Below the pieces are notes generated by a model. It saw only the letters and a list, made by a program, of their open reading frames with translations, was not told where the DNA came from and made no database searches. The translations under genes and the position numbers were made by a program. DNA of 64,000 nucleotides, taken from NCBI RefSeq assembly GCF_921293095.1, contig NC_060251.1:91746566-91810565 (forward strand), in the 5' to 3' direction. Every line of letters starts with the position of its first letter. Within the stretch, counting starts at the first letter, position 1. This DNA comes from Ischnura elegans. Its lineage: Eukaryota; Arthropoda; Insecta; Odonata; Coenagrionidae. This document shows, piece after piece, positions 25,601-40,600 of the stretch.

Positions 25601-28600
25601 CCGTTATCACACAGCCACGGATGTGTGGTTTTCGAAACCAGGCCTTACATGGAGCATTAATTATACGAGTAAAAGCATATTGTCGCCGATAAAAAGACCG
25701 CGAACTGGCGAAGAAAGCTTTCAATGAGTCCGGGAAGCACTCTTAAATAACAGAATAACTGCATAAATAATAAAATATTGTTTGTTTTACGTAAATTATG
25801 AACATTGCAAGACATTTGAGAGAAAGTTTGGATAATCCGCGTTTTTCGATGATTCGTGTCGTATCTCCCCATCATTAGTCCGGATAATCGGGAGTGTATT
25901 GTACTTCTTCTATAATATGAAACAAGCACTCTCCATAAGTCCATAAAGAAATATAATGACAAATGCTCACCATTGCATGGTAAACAGCGAGTGTAAAAAT
26001 AGCAGGAGAGGAGGAGAGTGGATGATGGAGGAAACAGCTGTATGGAATGTTTTCTACATCTTCCTTCATCAAAAATGTATGGACACCTTACAGTCAAATA
26101 CCTGATTGAAACTGATGGTGCAATAGCAGCTATACAAGACAGGCTTATCAGCGCAAAAAATCATAGAAAATTTATAATGAAGGATATAATCGCATAACAA
26201 AATGTGAAACGCGTTATGCACACTGAAATTTTTTCAGGTACAAAAAGGTCACTCCTTCAAAATATTTTTCATTCTTTCCTACTCGTCAGCTTCATAATAC
26301 GATCCTCTGAACATATGAAACCTCCCAAGATATTGCCGATGTGATCATCTTTTTTGACAATGAGTCAGTCAGTGTTTGCAGTTTTTTATACATCGATATA
26401 CAAGGTGAGACTGAGCAATAGCCGTTTATCTGTAGATATTCCTTAAACTATCTTACTACTAATGCTAAAATTCAGGCAATTGGTGCATTTTTAATTGCTT
26501 ATAAAGGTACCAAACGAGCCATACTAGGAAGGAATCTGAGTGAGCCCAGATGAGAGGTTGAGCTAACATGGATTGCCACAGTTATACCGTATAAGCGTGT
26601 GTAAGAGGCGCACCCCTATTTTGAGCATCAAAGCTATGAAGAAAAAAATTTTGCGGCATTTTTTTTATACTATCCCGCGGTGTTGCAGACGTATATTCGA
26701 TAACTGTCGAAATTCCAGTACAGTACACCTGGAATTTCGACAGTTATCGAATTTTCCTCTTTCAATATTAATTGAAAGACGAAATTTTGATAACTGAGGC
26801 GGTAATAGCGGCATAAGAGAGAGTAGAAAGAGTTCCGATCCTCTCTTCGCATACGCCGTTGCTCTACAATGCTTGTCCTATTCACGAACAATTTTCTCAC
26901 CTACTGACCTTTTTGAATATTAATTGAAAGACGAAATTTTGATAACTGAGGCGGTAATAGCGGCATAAGAGAGAGTAGAAAGAGTTCCGATCCTCTCTTC
27001 GCATACGCCGTTGCTCTACGATGCATGTCCTATTCACGAACAATTTAGTTTAAATGCTCTCGCAGGAGTACTGCAATAGAATTGCAGCCGTGAAAATTTT
27101 AAGGCAATACACGACAGGCACATAGCATGAACCTTCCCAAGAGCTTATACAACAATCGGGGCAATCTCAGCGCCGTAGGATAATAACCACGTCGTAGATT
27201 TAGTGGAGTCACATTCGGCCCCCCATCAGCCAATGCCTCTGCCGTTTTTCTTCCTTTCCGAGACCCCACAGGAAAATAGGTAAACATCAAGTTACAGGGG
27301 AACAATGGAAACGTGTTTCATCCCTACCCCATCTCACTAACTGACCTTGATCGATCTCCCAGTTTATGGAGGCCAAATGCTAGGTGAGTCATCTACTGAG
27401 CCCGAAGATATCTCGATAGCTTTCAATAATTGAATGACACTCACGAGGTTGAAAAAAAGAAAGAGATCTAACGCGATGCATATCTGACAGAATTTAAGTT
27501 TTTTAAGCTCTAATTGTTTGACACAAAGATTTATAGTTACAACAAGGCTACTAATATTCAAAATAGTCCCAACAGGACAATTTCGGAAGAAACAAGCGTA
27601 GCATAAGCGCATTCAAACAAGACGAGATGGACTGGAAACTTAAGGCAACGCAAACTGCGAATATCACATTGCTGCGCCTTCGCCCCTTTGCTTTGAATAC
27701 AACGACGTCACATGCAAGATCGGACGTGTTCTTCCCGTGCTCCTTCGCTCATAGCCTCGTAGCTTGAAATACGGAGGGGAGGGAGCACGCGCGCTCCTTC
27801 CCCTCCGTATTTCGTTGCTTGCTTCGAAGACGGAGGGATCGCGCTCCTTCCCCTGGACCTCTCCTTCCGCGCTCCTCACTTATAAGCATTCCTGATTTCT
27901 TCCATCCACAATTTAGTCCAACAATGAACACACTCGTTTGAATTTTTTAAAGCGCAGGTTTTGATACCAATATAATTTTCAGTTGCAATAATCCTCATAT
28001 TAGCGTCTGCAGATGATTTTTGAAAAATCATGAGCTCAGCGTAATGGTATGTCCTTCAACACTATGCATTTCTCTACGTTTGATAAGCGATTACTATGTG
28101 CAGTATAAATGCCGTGGGATGCCCACTCGTGGCAGTAAATTTTGCGAGCCCTCCGGAGGGAAAAACCCTGCGCGATCTTCCATGTTCACCTCTGGGGTAC
28201 CGACGTGACGGCGCAATGCTTACAAGAAATTCAAACAGGAGCATTTTAAAAATACCTCACTAAGGGAGTAACTCCCCTACCTGCCGTTTGTTTTTGACCT
28301 AGGGTTTCAGATGACTGACTCACACTGAAAACCAAGGCCACTCAGTTCCCCTTGGACTTGCGACCGGTGAAGGGGAGGGGGGGAAGATAAGAAGTTTGTG
28401 TAAGAGGCGCACCCTCATTTTCGGCTGCAATTTCTGGGAAAAAAGGTGCGCCTCTTACACGCATTTATACGGTATTTCTTTTAATTTGACTGTACAGCAA
28501 AATATACTTCTAGTGCAACAATACACCCCCGCAATACGAAGTGGGGAATGGAAGTGAATAACCGTGAATAGCTATTGCACACAACTCAATCACACATACA

Positions 28601-31600
28601 GACATGATTTGGAGTGAAAGAATTAAAGAATGCCATTTCAAGCTCCCAAGTATGTTTGCAAAGGCAATGCTTAATTTCAATGTTCCCCTACTCGGGTAGT
28701 CATCCCGCCACAGGGATAGAATACATTCTCCATTTCTTTTTCATTTTTAGCAAGTGCCATAGCGAAGGAAACATTCATGAACAGGAAAGAGAGCATCATT
28801 ACGTATGAGTAAAAAGAAAAGTCTAGCGAAGGGAGCACAGCACAATTCAGAGCCAAAGCATGGTCTACACTTGGGAAGGAGGAAAGGAAAAGACCTGAGG
28901 AATTTGGGTTCAGGGGAGAACTGAGACGATGATGCTGACGAAGATTGACCACAAAGTGCTGGACATGGGGGTGAGGAGAGAAAGCTTAAGATACGGAGGA
29001 GATGGAAGGGGTGGATGTAGGGAGTACTGAGTGGGGAGGGGATGTTGAAAACAGCGTTAGATTAGGGGAGAGTGTTAGACAAGCAAGAAAGGGGAAGAAA
29101 GAGATTAGGATTAATCGCTGGAATGAAATAAAGTAGGCCTCGTAGAGAAGCGGAGAGGGAAGTCGAACTTGGGATGGGACTTGCCACGCTATTCTCATAT
29201 TGATCCATGTTGTACAGTAGACTCTCGTTAATATGAACATCGTTATTACAAAGTTCTTGTTATTACGAAGCAAGTCGTTGGTCCCGACGAAAAGGCCTAC
29301 CCAATCTAATGTAAAATAAAAATTAATAAGAAATCTTCATTATTTTGAAAATACGAATCTGATCCGGTCCTGGCAATTACAAAATGAACTTTATTACGAA
29401 GTTCCACTAGTAGTAGGCAACGGCATTTAGGTGGAAATAGACTACGCTACTTTATCATCATTGCACTACATTTAAATTCTCCTTGTGCATTGTGCCCAAG
29501 AGCGTCAATTATGGTACTTCATTCAGTAGGAGATATGTACTTCAGTATGCACGCAACATCAGATACTAAGCTTCATTCCTGTGGAATTATGGTGACCCAC
29601 TCATTAATGCTCGCAAATTGGACGTCCAGTTAGTCCTCTTCCTACGCACATTGGATTTACGAACTTTCAGAGATATGACGTTTAAAAAAATTCAAGAGTG
29701 CCCAAAATTTAAAATTTGGTGCCTATGGAGTTTGCCGATGCGACACGACATGATGTACAGGAACTCGCACTTTGGGCTGAACAAAGTATCATTTAATCTG
29801 GTTTGAAGTCAGGAACTGTTCAGCGCTTCGCCCGTTCTTTCTTCCCGCACAAAGCAAATTTTTTCGGCACCGGCTACATTGCAAGCTAGATCAGTTAGTC
29901 ACAATCGTGAGTTAACGCACGATTGTGATGCAGTGTTGCATTCTGCAAGATCTCTCGATGCCTTGTATAGGTTTATCAACTTAAAGAGCAAGGTCTCGGA
30001 ACGCATCTTCTTCGTATATCGAGGACTTGTGCATAATTTAATCGCGTACATTACACACTTGACTCTGAAGATTATAAGTTTAGGAGATTGAAGAGACAAG
30101 AAATTTTGACAAAGTATGTTTTTTTTTATTCGATGATTCCTAAAAGAAACATTCATACGAACTTCGTTATTACGAACCTCTGCTTTTTCAGTCCCGTGAA
30201 TGTCGTAATAACGAGAGTCTTCTGTAGTCTACATAAAATGGAATAGCTAGAATACTTTACTAGATAACCGAGTATCAGATAAAAATTTAATAAATTTGAG
30301 TCATCTAAACTATTTAATTGAGTGGCACAATAGGTATGGAGACCAGTACAAAGGATGCACTAACCTTCTCAGCTTGCTTCACCGTTCTCGTCTCACTGAT
30401 CAAAGGTGAGGCCATGGCCAGATGTTCCCTTATCTTGTCAATCATCAGCTTGGCAGAAATTTGTTTGGCTTGCTTTTTTGTGCGAGCCTTCCCTGGAAGC
30501 AAAATCATAATTCCATGACTTTTACACTCAAACATCATCATCATAACAAACATCCGTTCCACAAAACACCTCTGCACAGCAAATATACATCATGGCCCCA
30601 ATCACCCTCTCATGAACCACACCTCTTCCCAAAAAGCATTTCTGTGCATAAAAATTAATTGGTGGCACACACAAGATTTTTCACCTGTTTAGAACAAAAT
30701 ACATAGCAAGATTTGGTCACTGACATTCCCAATTATGCCATCACAGAGCACAATGCCGAAGAGTAGCTAAAGAAATATGAAACGAACGATATGATACATT
30801 AATGCAAACAACCTTATTACCAAGTTTTCATTATTAGTACAGTCTGAACAAAGTATCAATTAATCCATCATGAATTTAAGAACTGTTCAGCATTTCACCC
30901 ATTTTTCCTTCCCCACTGATGGCAAATTTTTTTCGGCTCCAGCCACGTCGCACGAGCAGCTAGATCAGTTTGTCACCATCATGAGTCTATGCAAAATTGT
31001 ATTGCAGTGTTGCATTATGCAGGTTAACCAAACTTTTCAATGCCTTGCATAGGTTAATCCATTTATGAACAAGGTCTCGGAACAGACTTTGTGCGAAATT
31101 CAGTCGTCTAATTTTAAACACTTGGCTCTTAAGCTATTCCGCAGTGCAACTATAAGTACGGGATATTAAAGAGACGAGGAATTTTGGCACAGTATGTTTC
31201 TTTGAGATGATTCCTGAAAGAATCATAATTACAAACTCCATTATTACGCACCTATGGTTATCGGTCCCACGAACTTTGTAACAAAGAAAGTCTCCTATAA
31301 TTCCTTTTTCATTCCTGTGATTTGAATGGTGTTGAAGGCCATTAAAAATGCACATATCCAGGAAAAAACATTTGAATTTTTTTCATGGAAATTTTGGAAA
31401 AATTCCTCACTTTAGCTGCTGCTTGTTGCAATGTAGCTTGATTTAACTCACTCCCAATAATTGGCCAGGACATATGAGCCAAAATATTTTCTGTACAGCA
31501 AACAATGAGTTTTTATTGCCTTAGAATTAGTAAGCTATACAGCAAACACTTCCATGCAAAAAGAAATTTTTAGTCCCAAAAAGTCTGTTTTAAAGATATA

Positions 31601-34600
31601 CTACTGTATAAGCCTGTGTAAGAGGCACACCTTTGAGGCAAGTGATTTATGGCCTGTGGCATCTTGGAAAGGAAAAAATCAGAGGCATTGGCTGATGGAG
31701 GGCCGAGTGTGGTTCCATGAAATACGGCACTGAGATTCCCCCAATTGTCGCTCAATCTCTTGGGAAGATTCAAGCTATGTGCCTGCCGTGTTTTGCCTTA
31801 AAAATTTCCACCGCTGCAATACTCCTAAGAAGGTGTTTAAACAAAATTGTTCGTGAGTAGGACAAGCATCGTAGAGCAACGATGTATGCAAAGAGAAGAT
31901 AGGAACTCTTTCTAATCCCTCTAATGGGACATTGCATTCATGAAAGCAATGATTTAAAATTTCGGATTCATATTGAATTTCCTCAACAAATTTGGATCCT
32001 AAGTATAATGTGAAGGGCATTATTAGTGGAAATTTGGATCCGAGGTATCCGATCCGACCATACCTAGTAAGCATCATAAGGTTAAGACTATAAGTGAATA
32101 CCTACATATCACCGAGAGCCATACGTATCATGAAAATTAGGCTGAAAAAATGCCGCGTAAATTTTTAGTACTGAAAGAGGAAATTTTGATAACTGTCGAA
32201 AGTCCAGGCATACGTCTGCAACACAAACGATAACACAACAACGATAGGATAAAAAAATGCCGCAAATTTTTTTTTCTTCAGCTCCGACGCTCAAAATATG
32301 GGTGCGTCTCTTACATGCACTTATACAGTAACAGAATCATACTGAATAACTCAACACACTGCTGCATTTTAAGCATGCTGGAGAGCTATCAGATGTGCAA
32401 AAAATACACCTGCAGACTGCAGTTGATGACTTGACAGCTTGTCATGGCATTTTGTGCATTTGATCACAATTTTTCATTGTTTCTTGTACTCTAGGGATGC
32501 GTTCCAAATCACACATCATGTGCATCCATGTGGGCATGCATAGAGCATATTTTGAGGTTCCGGAAGCATCAACTCACATTGGCTAACATCAGAAATTCTT
32601 GATGCAGTTGATGCAAAGGCAAGAACGGGCACTGCCCATAAAATTGTGATGGTGTCTTTGGAGTTAGCATAGGATGTTTATATTGTGCTCCTAAAGTTAT
32701 AGGAAAGAGTTATAGTTATTAGTTTTTGATATAATTAGTCCATCTATAATTGAAAATTTGGAATTCTATACCGATGCGTTGAAGTGAGCATGTAAGTAAC
32801 TTGTTTACGCCCATTCTTAATTTCACAGGTAGCAAAGAATGCAATATACAATCTATAATTTGACTCATTGAGATGCAAGCGTGGTAGTTTTAACCAAAAT
32901 TTTGCTTATATACACTAAATTGTGGAAATTTCCAACACTTAAATGTTGTATTGCAAAAATATTAGTTTACTAGGGAATGTTTAGAGGTGTGGTCAGAATT
33001 ATAAATTGGCTCCAAGTTGTACGTATTAGGGAGTGGTTATAACATAATACATACAGTAAACTCTCGATTATACGAAGCAGGATTTTACGAAGTTTTCGAT
33101 TATACGTAGTGATATTGCGGTCCCGGCGAAAAGCCTATGCTAAATACACGGTGCTATTCGATTATACGAAGTTTCGATTATACAAAATGTTTTGAATTTA
33201 CGAACCCCGGATTGGTCCCCAGGAGCGAAAGGCATTCATTTATACGAGCTATGGCAAAATATTTGTCAACAAAACTAGTTACGCCGGCGTATGAAGCTAA
33301 AAAAATCAGCGCATCCAACTGTGGTTCATCAAAAGTGTGAAATCGTAAATGATAGTGCAACTTAGGAGAGAAAGGGTTCGCCTAAAACCTCATGGTGGAA
33401 ATTTAGGGGAAGTAGGAGTTAAGTAAAATATCGCGACTGACATAATGCCCCTATTGACGTGCCTATTCGTAACCATCGCATCGACAATACTTCATAGTTT
33501 AACATGTCAGGAAGGTCGCACGGGGTATTTCGTACACTCCTAATTAACCCTTTGCACTGCTGTGAACATATCTGGTACGTTGCTACTGTTAAAGTACTTC
33601 GAAGACTACTTGACTACCTACTTTTCGCCGAAGCACTTCGAAGGGTCCCTAATCCGGGACCCTTTCCTCGACGAGCTCACCCTCGCTGGCCCCTCTCTTC
33701 TACCCTCCGAGCCTTTCTCCCCAAAAGTGACCGCTCTGACTACATTTTGAAAATCTATCAATCAATGCCATCATCAAAAAATAATTGTTTGCATCGCACT
33801 CCTGCCAATCAGGCATTCAAGTACGTCTCTGAACCGTGTTTCTGCGATGAGAAATAACGATTTTGTTAACTTTGCTAAAATGGCCAAGTTAATAAAACTG
33901 TCATTTTTCATCACAGAAACATGGTTCAAAGTCGTACTTTATTCCCTCCACTACAATCGCAAATTGCTGGAAATCGGCCAGATTCTCTTTGATAGCGCAT
34001 CATGAGGATGTTCTCGAGGTTGGTAATTGATACAACTAGCCTACTAGTAATTCTACCGCTATAATATCACGGCTATGGTTGATTCGTTACGTTATACCTT
34101 CAGGAAGATGCAGCGGATAAAATTGCGGAGGAGATCAGAGGCTTAAAAGATGATTTTGAAAAATTCTTGGAAAAAGCAGGAAGAGCACAGCGCGCAACAT
34201 CAAACGATTATATTTACAGCATCAAGTTATTTATATATGTATGCATTTTACACAGTGATCATGGATGTGAGCTTGATTTACAGAGATGTGTGCTTAAAGA
34301 ATCCCATTGAGGTGATTGAGTATTAAGTGCAATTATTTTTTTTTCAAAGCACGTGATTTGGTAAGCCTTGATAAAAACTTGCGGTCAGAATTATAAATTG
34401 GCTCCAAATACTATTTGATACTATAAATACTGCATTGATGACACGGCAAACTCATTTTCAGTATCCTCCCAAATGCTATCTAACTATAGGCACACTCCTA
34501 TCAATGATATCAAAATTAATGGGTTTCTAAAATGGTTCTCAGCTGCACTCGGGTATTTAATTTGTTTTAAGAAGCTGCATCATCAAACATTGAAGAGTAC

Positions 34601-37600
34601 CGGTGATCACTATCTTAGTAGTGATTACTGATTTTCAATGTTTATATTGAATTTTCAAATATAATTGCTCCATGTAAAACTTTCTGATATCAGAAGGAAG
34701 TGCAAAATTCTGTCTCAAGACAGCCACTCTAAGTGTATGAACAATCTCCAATGATGCATTTCACAAAATGCTCAGTTTTGTTGTGATTTAGGTTTTCTAT
34801 GGACTCGAAACAGTTCAACACGTACCTCTTTTTAAAAATGAGACTCAAAACATCCTTTTCATCTGAGAACAACAGTACATTATCGGTTGCCACAAAACAT
34901 GTTGTTGCTATTTATTCCTTAACTTAGCAACTAGGTTAAAAGTACAACACCCTCCCTCCAACTACAGTAAAACCCCGTATTTGCGTTATCGGAATTTACG
35001 TTTTCCCGCAAATTGCAAGTTTTTTTCTGGGTCCCGTCATATTTCCTATCTCTCCAATGTAAATAGAACCCTGTATTTACGCCGTGTTTTTTTCGTTTTC
35101 CCGCCATGTGCATCACGACGTGCCGACTAAAAAAAAATTTTTTGCGCACTTAAACAATTAATCGCGCATATCAGCCCTTAAAAACTGTCTTTTGGCTTCC
35201 TTTCGCGCATTTTTATTTAGAAATCCAAGAGAGAGAGACGTAATGAGAACTATTTTCGGGAAGAATTTGAATGTGGCAGGACAGAACGCCACCAACGTCG
35301 GAAAGTTGAACTACGTCATCTCGTTTTCTGTCAGCGGCGAAAAGATTCACGATATGAAAGTAGGTGTTTTGAGCAATCAAGCTATGTATTAATTATAATG
35401 CAAGAACTCCTGAAGGAATGTTGACAATAATCATGTAGTCGATAATATGATACGAGAGTTTGAAAGGAAACCAGACGTGATAAACTATAAAACTTGGCCG
35501 ACAACTGGGATCATTTGCGCTGACTTCATTCAACAGTTGCGTAGCAATTATAGGTTAATTAAATACTTAAAAAAAAACTTATTTAAACTTGAATTATCCC
35601 ATTCAAATAGCAGTGTATCGCAAACTATTGTAACTTTCAAAAATTATGAAGTCCCATGACTGTTTGTACTATACGCATTTGATCGCCGAGGGGTAGTTCA
35701 GATACTCGTGTGTTGCCGAGTTACCCTCAATTCGAATGGGAAATAGAATTGATCCGGCTTGAAAATGGAAATTCGAGGTGAAAAACGGACATTTTTAATT
35801 GACGAGAAAATGAAAATTTTAGAGATACATAGTTGATTCCCACACCGGAACCCGCATCGATTCAAACGCTGGCGAAGCAACTCGAATGTTGAGACTGGCA
35901 ATCCGATCGGATTTCCAGTCTCAACATTCAATACCGTGGTGAAAAATCGTGATGCCATTGTAAAATATGCAAACCAGTGCGGACATTTATCAAAAAAGAG
36001 AATATATGTGAAGAATTCCAGGTAAGAATAAATGGAACGAATTCTAAAAGAGTAGTTTTAGGTGCAAGATCATCAAATGTCCCTGCAAATGGTGTCATCT
36101 AAAGGCCTGTTTACATAGTACATTAACCCGTACAAGTTAATGTCTAAATTATGAACACGAAAATGCACCGTGCATTCACCCAACTTGTGCGTATGCATGA
36201 ACAGAAAATAGAACCTGTTCAAATTTGGTTCATGCATTCATAGTCGGATTTAGGGGCAGGGGACGTGCCCCCCCAGATGCTTAAAAAAATAGACAAAATT
36301 TGAATACGGTTATCATAGGAGGATCTATGGGAGGGGGGGCACGTGCCCCCCCAGACACTTAAAAAATATGCAAGATTTTTAATACGGTCCGGTTATCATT
36401 GCGTTCGTTTTGTATAACGTGGTATCATTGCGCCTCCAGAACAAAATCACGGCATTGCTTGTGCCCCCCAGAAAGAAATCTTGGATCCGCCCCTGATGGT
36501 CATCATTACGTTCGCTTTGTTTTGTATATTACTCAAGGAGGCTCAATCATTTAATTCAATAAGAATAACTTTGATATAAAAATAAAGAGAATTTTGTAAA
36601 GTCATTGTTATATCTTGTTTTTAATCTCAATTAAGACAAGATCTTTTGCCTGTCAGGCCCTCTGTGCCCCTCCCAGAAAAAAATCCTGCATCTGCCCCTG
36701 CCTACATTCGTACATGTCCCGTTCCGGTCCACAAAAATCATTCATGCAAGCAGAAATTAACACGTACGTGCTAATGTATTGTGTAAACAGGCCCAAAGGC
36801 CCTTGAGAAAAGGTATTTCCCAACAAGATTGGGAATCAAAGATTCCACGGCATCTATAATGGTTGGTTGGATAGATTCAAAAATAGGTACAGTCTTGTAT
36901 ATAAGATGGTGAGTGGTGAAAGCAAAGATGTTAACATAGAGACAGCAACTCAGTGGAAAGAATCTGAATATATTAGAGTTCTGAAAGGTTACAGCCCAAA
37001 AGATGTTTTCAGTGCAGACAAAACAGGATTATTTTTTAATTTTTGCTGCCAGCAAAAACACTGTGCTTCAGAGGGAAACAATGTTATGGCATAATGCCTA
37101 GTGAACAATTAAAAAATTAACATTTCCAAAGCCAATATATGAATAAAAGTGAAAATTCTCTATTTCCCACTATTTGCATTTTCCCGCAATTTACACTTTT
37201 TTTCTTGGGTCCCTAGAAAAGTGTAAATAAGGGGTTTTACTGTAGTTGCTTCCATCAGCTACAAGATTCTGTTGATTAATGCAGTTCCCACGCTTGAAAT
37301 TGTAAAGCCCCTTTGGTAAAACATATGCTACCATATATATTATGTTGACTTGTATTCAGCAATTATTTTTCCTACGGCAACAGTGCTTCTAACAAAATCG
37401 TGTCTAACCTCTAGGGTTTGACCTTTCCTTGATGTATCCAAAATTTGCATTTTTTACTCCAGACTTGTCATAATTTCATTAATGCACCACATCACTACCA
37501 AGTATTTTAATGCAGTTCTTTCCAACGATTCCTTGTATAACTCTGGAGACTGTAACACTATTTTTTGCTCCAGCTGCCAAACTTACATACCTACTCGCCT

Positions 37601-40600
37601 TCTATTGCATACATGGCTACACATCACTGCTCTTTGTTTTCCCAGGCTACTGCTCCATTAGCTAACTTAAGTTTATCCAGTGCAGGATACTCCATTCATA
37701 GTATGGCATTCCGTTAATAGTATGGCATTTTGCAATGTGGTAGGTTGCCATGATATTTTTTATTTATGTTTTTTCAAACAGTTTGTTTTGCTAATTTTTG
37801 TTGGAATTTGATATAAAGTGTATGGTGTGTTGTGTGTTTCTCCTAATTAAAACTGCTCACAATTTGGACTAAAGTGTAACGTTACGTCGTAAAATCTGGT
37901 TGATTTTTCACGTAAGTCCAGACAGGGGAAATACTCCAACCGTCGGTCACATGCTGGATCAGGGAAAAGACTCCACAAACAAGAAAAACAGCTCACAAGA
38001 AAAAGGCAGCCAAAAATAATTTACGAGTTATTACCGTACGATATCTATTCAAAGTAGAGTATTCAAAAAAATCAGAAGTATTACAGAAAACAATGATAGT
38101 AAATTCATGATCCCAAGGAAACATTACCAGCAGAAAATTGCTCTAAAAATCTCATGGCTCACAAGACATGTGACTCCCATGCAGGTCAGGAAGAAAAAGG
38201 GCTCGCCTAAGCAAGGCGAGACAGCATTTGAGGGGAGGGCTTCTTCCAGGGAGTGGAGGGGTAGCCAGGCGAATTCAACAACCGCCCACTGATGCGTCAC
38301 TGCCCCTGCAGAAACGGCCGCTCCGCAAAACACCATTCCCTGGTTTTGAGACAAAGCCAGCACCCAGAATTTTCCCCTCAACATCTGGGTTGGAGACCTC
38401 AGAGGAATCGTTCATTGGAACACATGGAGGGGAAGGAGATACTGGGGTGAGGTGTTGGAGGGAGAGAGAGTTTGTGATAGGACAATGGTAAAACTTCTCA
38501 CTCCAAGTGCAATACTAAGGCCTTAGCACCGATTTCCCCTTGCTTGCCAAGGAGAAGTATTTCTCCGCAGTAGTCCTATATAAGTCTTGCATTGCAGGTA
38601 GGCTGGTTCGGAGGCTGGTTCGGAGGCTGCTTCGGAGGCTGTTTCAGAGACTGTTTCCAGAGACAGGATTTTCCAGAGACAGGATTTTCCAGAGACAGGA
38701 TTTTGCGAGACAGGGCACTTTGCTACAGGGACCCTTTGCGCAAAAAATCCTTTGCGCGAAAAAACCTTAGCGCGAAAAGTTCTTGGCGGGAGAAGTTCTG
38801 CGGATAAGTTCGGAGGAAGTTCGAGGAAGTTCGAGGAATTTCTGGGGGGGGGTACCAGAAATTTTGGGGGGGGGGGGACACTAAAAAATGCCACATCCTC
38901 TGTGGGAAAATGACCACAAAAATTGCTTGAACTTGGGGACCAAGACACGTCCACCAAGAACTGATTAATGCCTAGAAAACTTATCGAGGCATCACAGGTC
39001 CACTGGTTTTCACTGGATGAACCCCCACAGTTTAACCCCCATGAATTTCACAAAAACCATTATTCAGTGGTTAGAATTGAACTGAATATAAAAAGTTTAT
39101 TGATTGAGACAATAGTATTCAAGAAATATCACTCAAAAATAGTTTTGACAAGAACATACATTTTTATCACTCTGTAAATAATAACCTCAGAAGTGATGTT
39201 TGGAATTCAACAGAATTCTTACGTGAGTAACATGACATAATTACAAGAGTGAGACAAGAAATAATTTCTGAATTGAAATAGAGTAGATTATTTAGTATTA
39301 CATAGCAAGAAAATGAAATTAATAATCAATATGTCATAATGTGATGCTTGTTTCGGTGTACAGTGAATCAAAATTACAAATAATTATCATCAGCGACCAG
39401 AAGGAACTGGGAAGATTTTTATTGGTATAAAACCAGGATATCTTTACCAAACTCAAATGTTCCTTTTCTCATCAGAGATATTTTGTGGTTTTTTTTTTTA
39501 AAAACCAAGTAAAGCAATACAATAACCAACCACTTAGTAAATGGGCAAGATTGGGTTGGTGAAGCAGTTGGGTTCATCAGAACCCTGGGTTGTCCCATTA
39601 GTTGGGTTCAACCACCTTATCAAAAATCAACGATTGACAAAAAATGGGTTTTAACTTCTACCCAAAATTCATATTGCAACCCAAGAGAAAGTTAGGGTCG
39701 ACCAACAAAATATATACCCCATATTATATAATCATTAAGTACAAGTTTATTCAAAAATACGGTTATTCACTAAATAATTATTAGTTATCAAAATACCAGC
39801 AAAATATTCAGCATAATATGTGTCTCACTTAATTAATATACATTGGCATTAGTATTTCTCCCATTTAAACCCTCCATGTTTGTAAATATTATCAGTCCAT
39901 AATTAATTATCAATAAAGAATCCTCCAAAATTCAACAAGATTACGTAAATGACAATAGATTGCACTAAATTCCTCGATTTTCCAATAATTATTAACAATT
40001 TATAAGGCATATGGTATTCATGTCAGCTATTGAACAAGTACTGACTAAATTTAATCAAGATGTGTATATATATCTCTCAGTATTAATTAAACAAGTCAAA
40101 AAAGAATCATAGGCGATGCTAACAAAATGAGAACTGCATATTGCATCAACAAAAGAAATCACTCTAAATTTCACTCTTCAATTAACAATAGAAATGAGAG
40201 CTACATGCTGGTTGCGACAAGATGAAAGTTCATACTTGTCGGGCGATGAAGGTCGCAACTCAACGCCAAAGCCACACTAAAACACAGTAGGCAGTCTTAA
40301 GATCAGCTGATCAATTCAATCACTCAGCCATCGATAGAATATCGAACACTGCAAAATCACGACACTTATCACTGTCCAGAATTGTGAGAATGTCCATAAA
40401 GTCTTGGTGGAGAAAAGGTGACACAAAACACAATTGAATCTTAATAACTGGGGCCACCTCCACAGCTTATCTGGAAACGAGCCATCTCGGGGATTTCCCC
40501 CCAAGTTAATCTCCCGTCCTCTCCCTCCAAGCACCCATAATTCCTCCACCTTACCCCATCTCACAATCACAGTAGACCAACACTAAATTACATGAGTGAA

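Noticed and set aside
27364..27612. Small protein beginning MRLCYACFF, also seen in frame at 48679-48867
   Set aside because: The two frames are conserved only because both lie in copies of the same 1.9-kb element. The two reading lengths differ and no family motif is present.
38523..38957. Frames of 76-144 codons in the LTRs (also 45873-46247)
   Set aside because: They lie wholly or largely in LTR sequence with tandem repeats, duplicated at both ends of the gypsy element, and have no recognisable domain.
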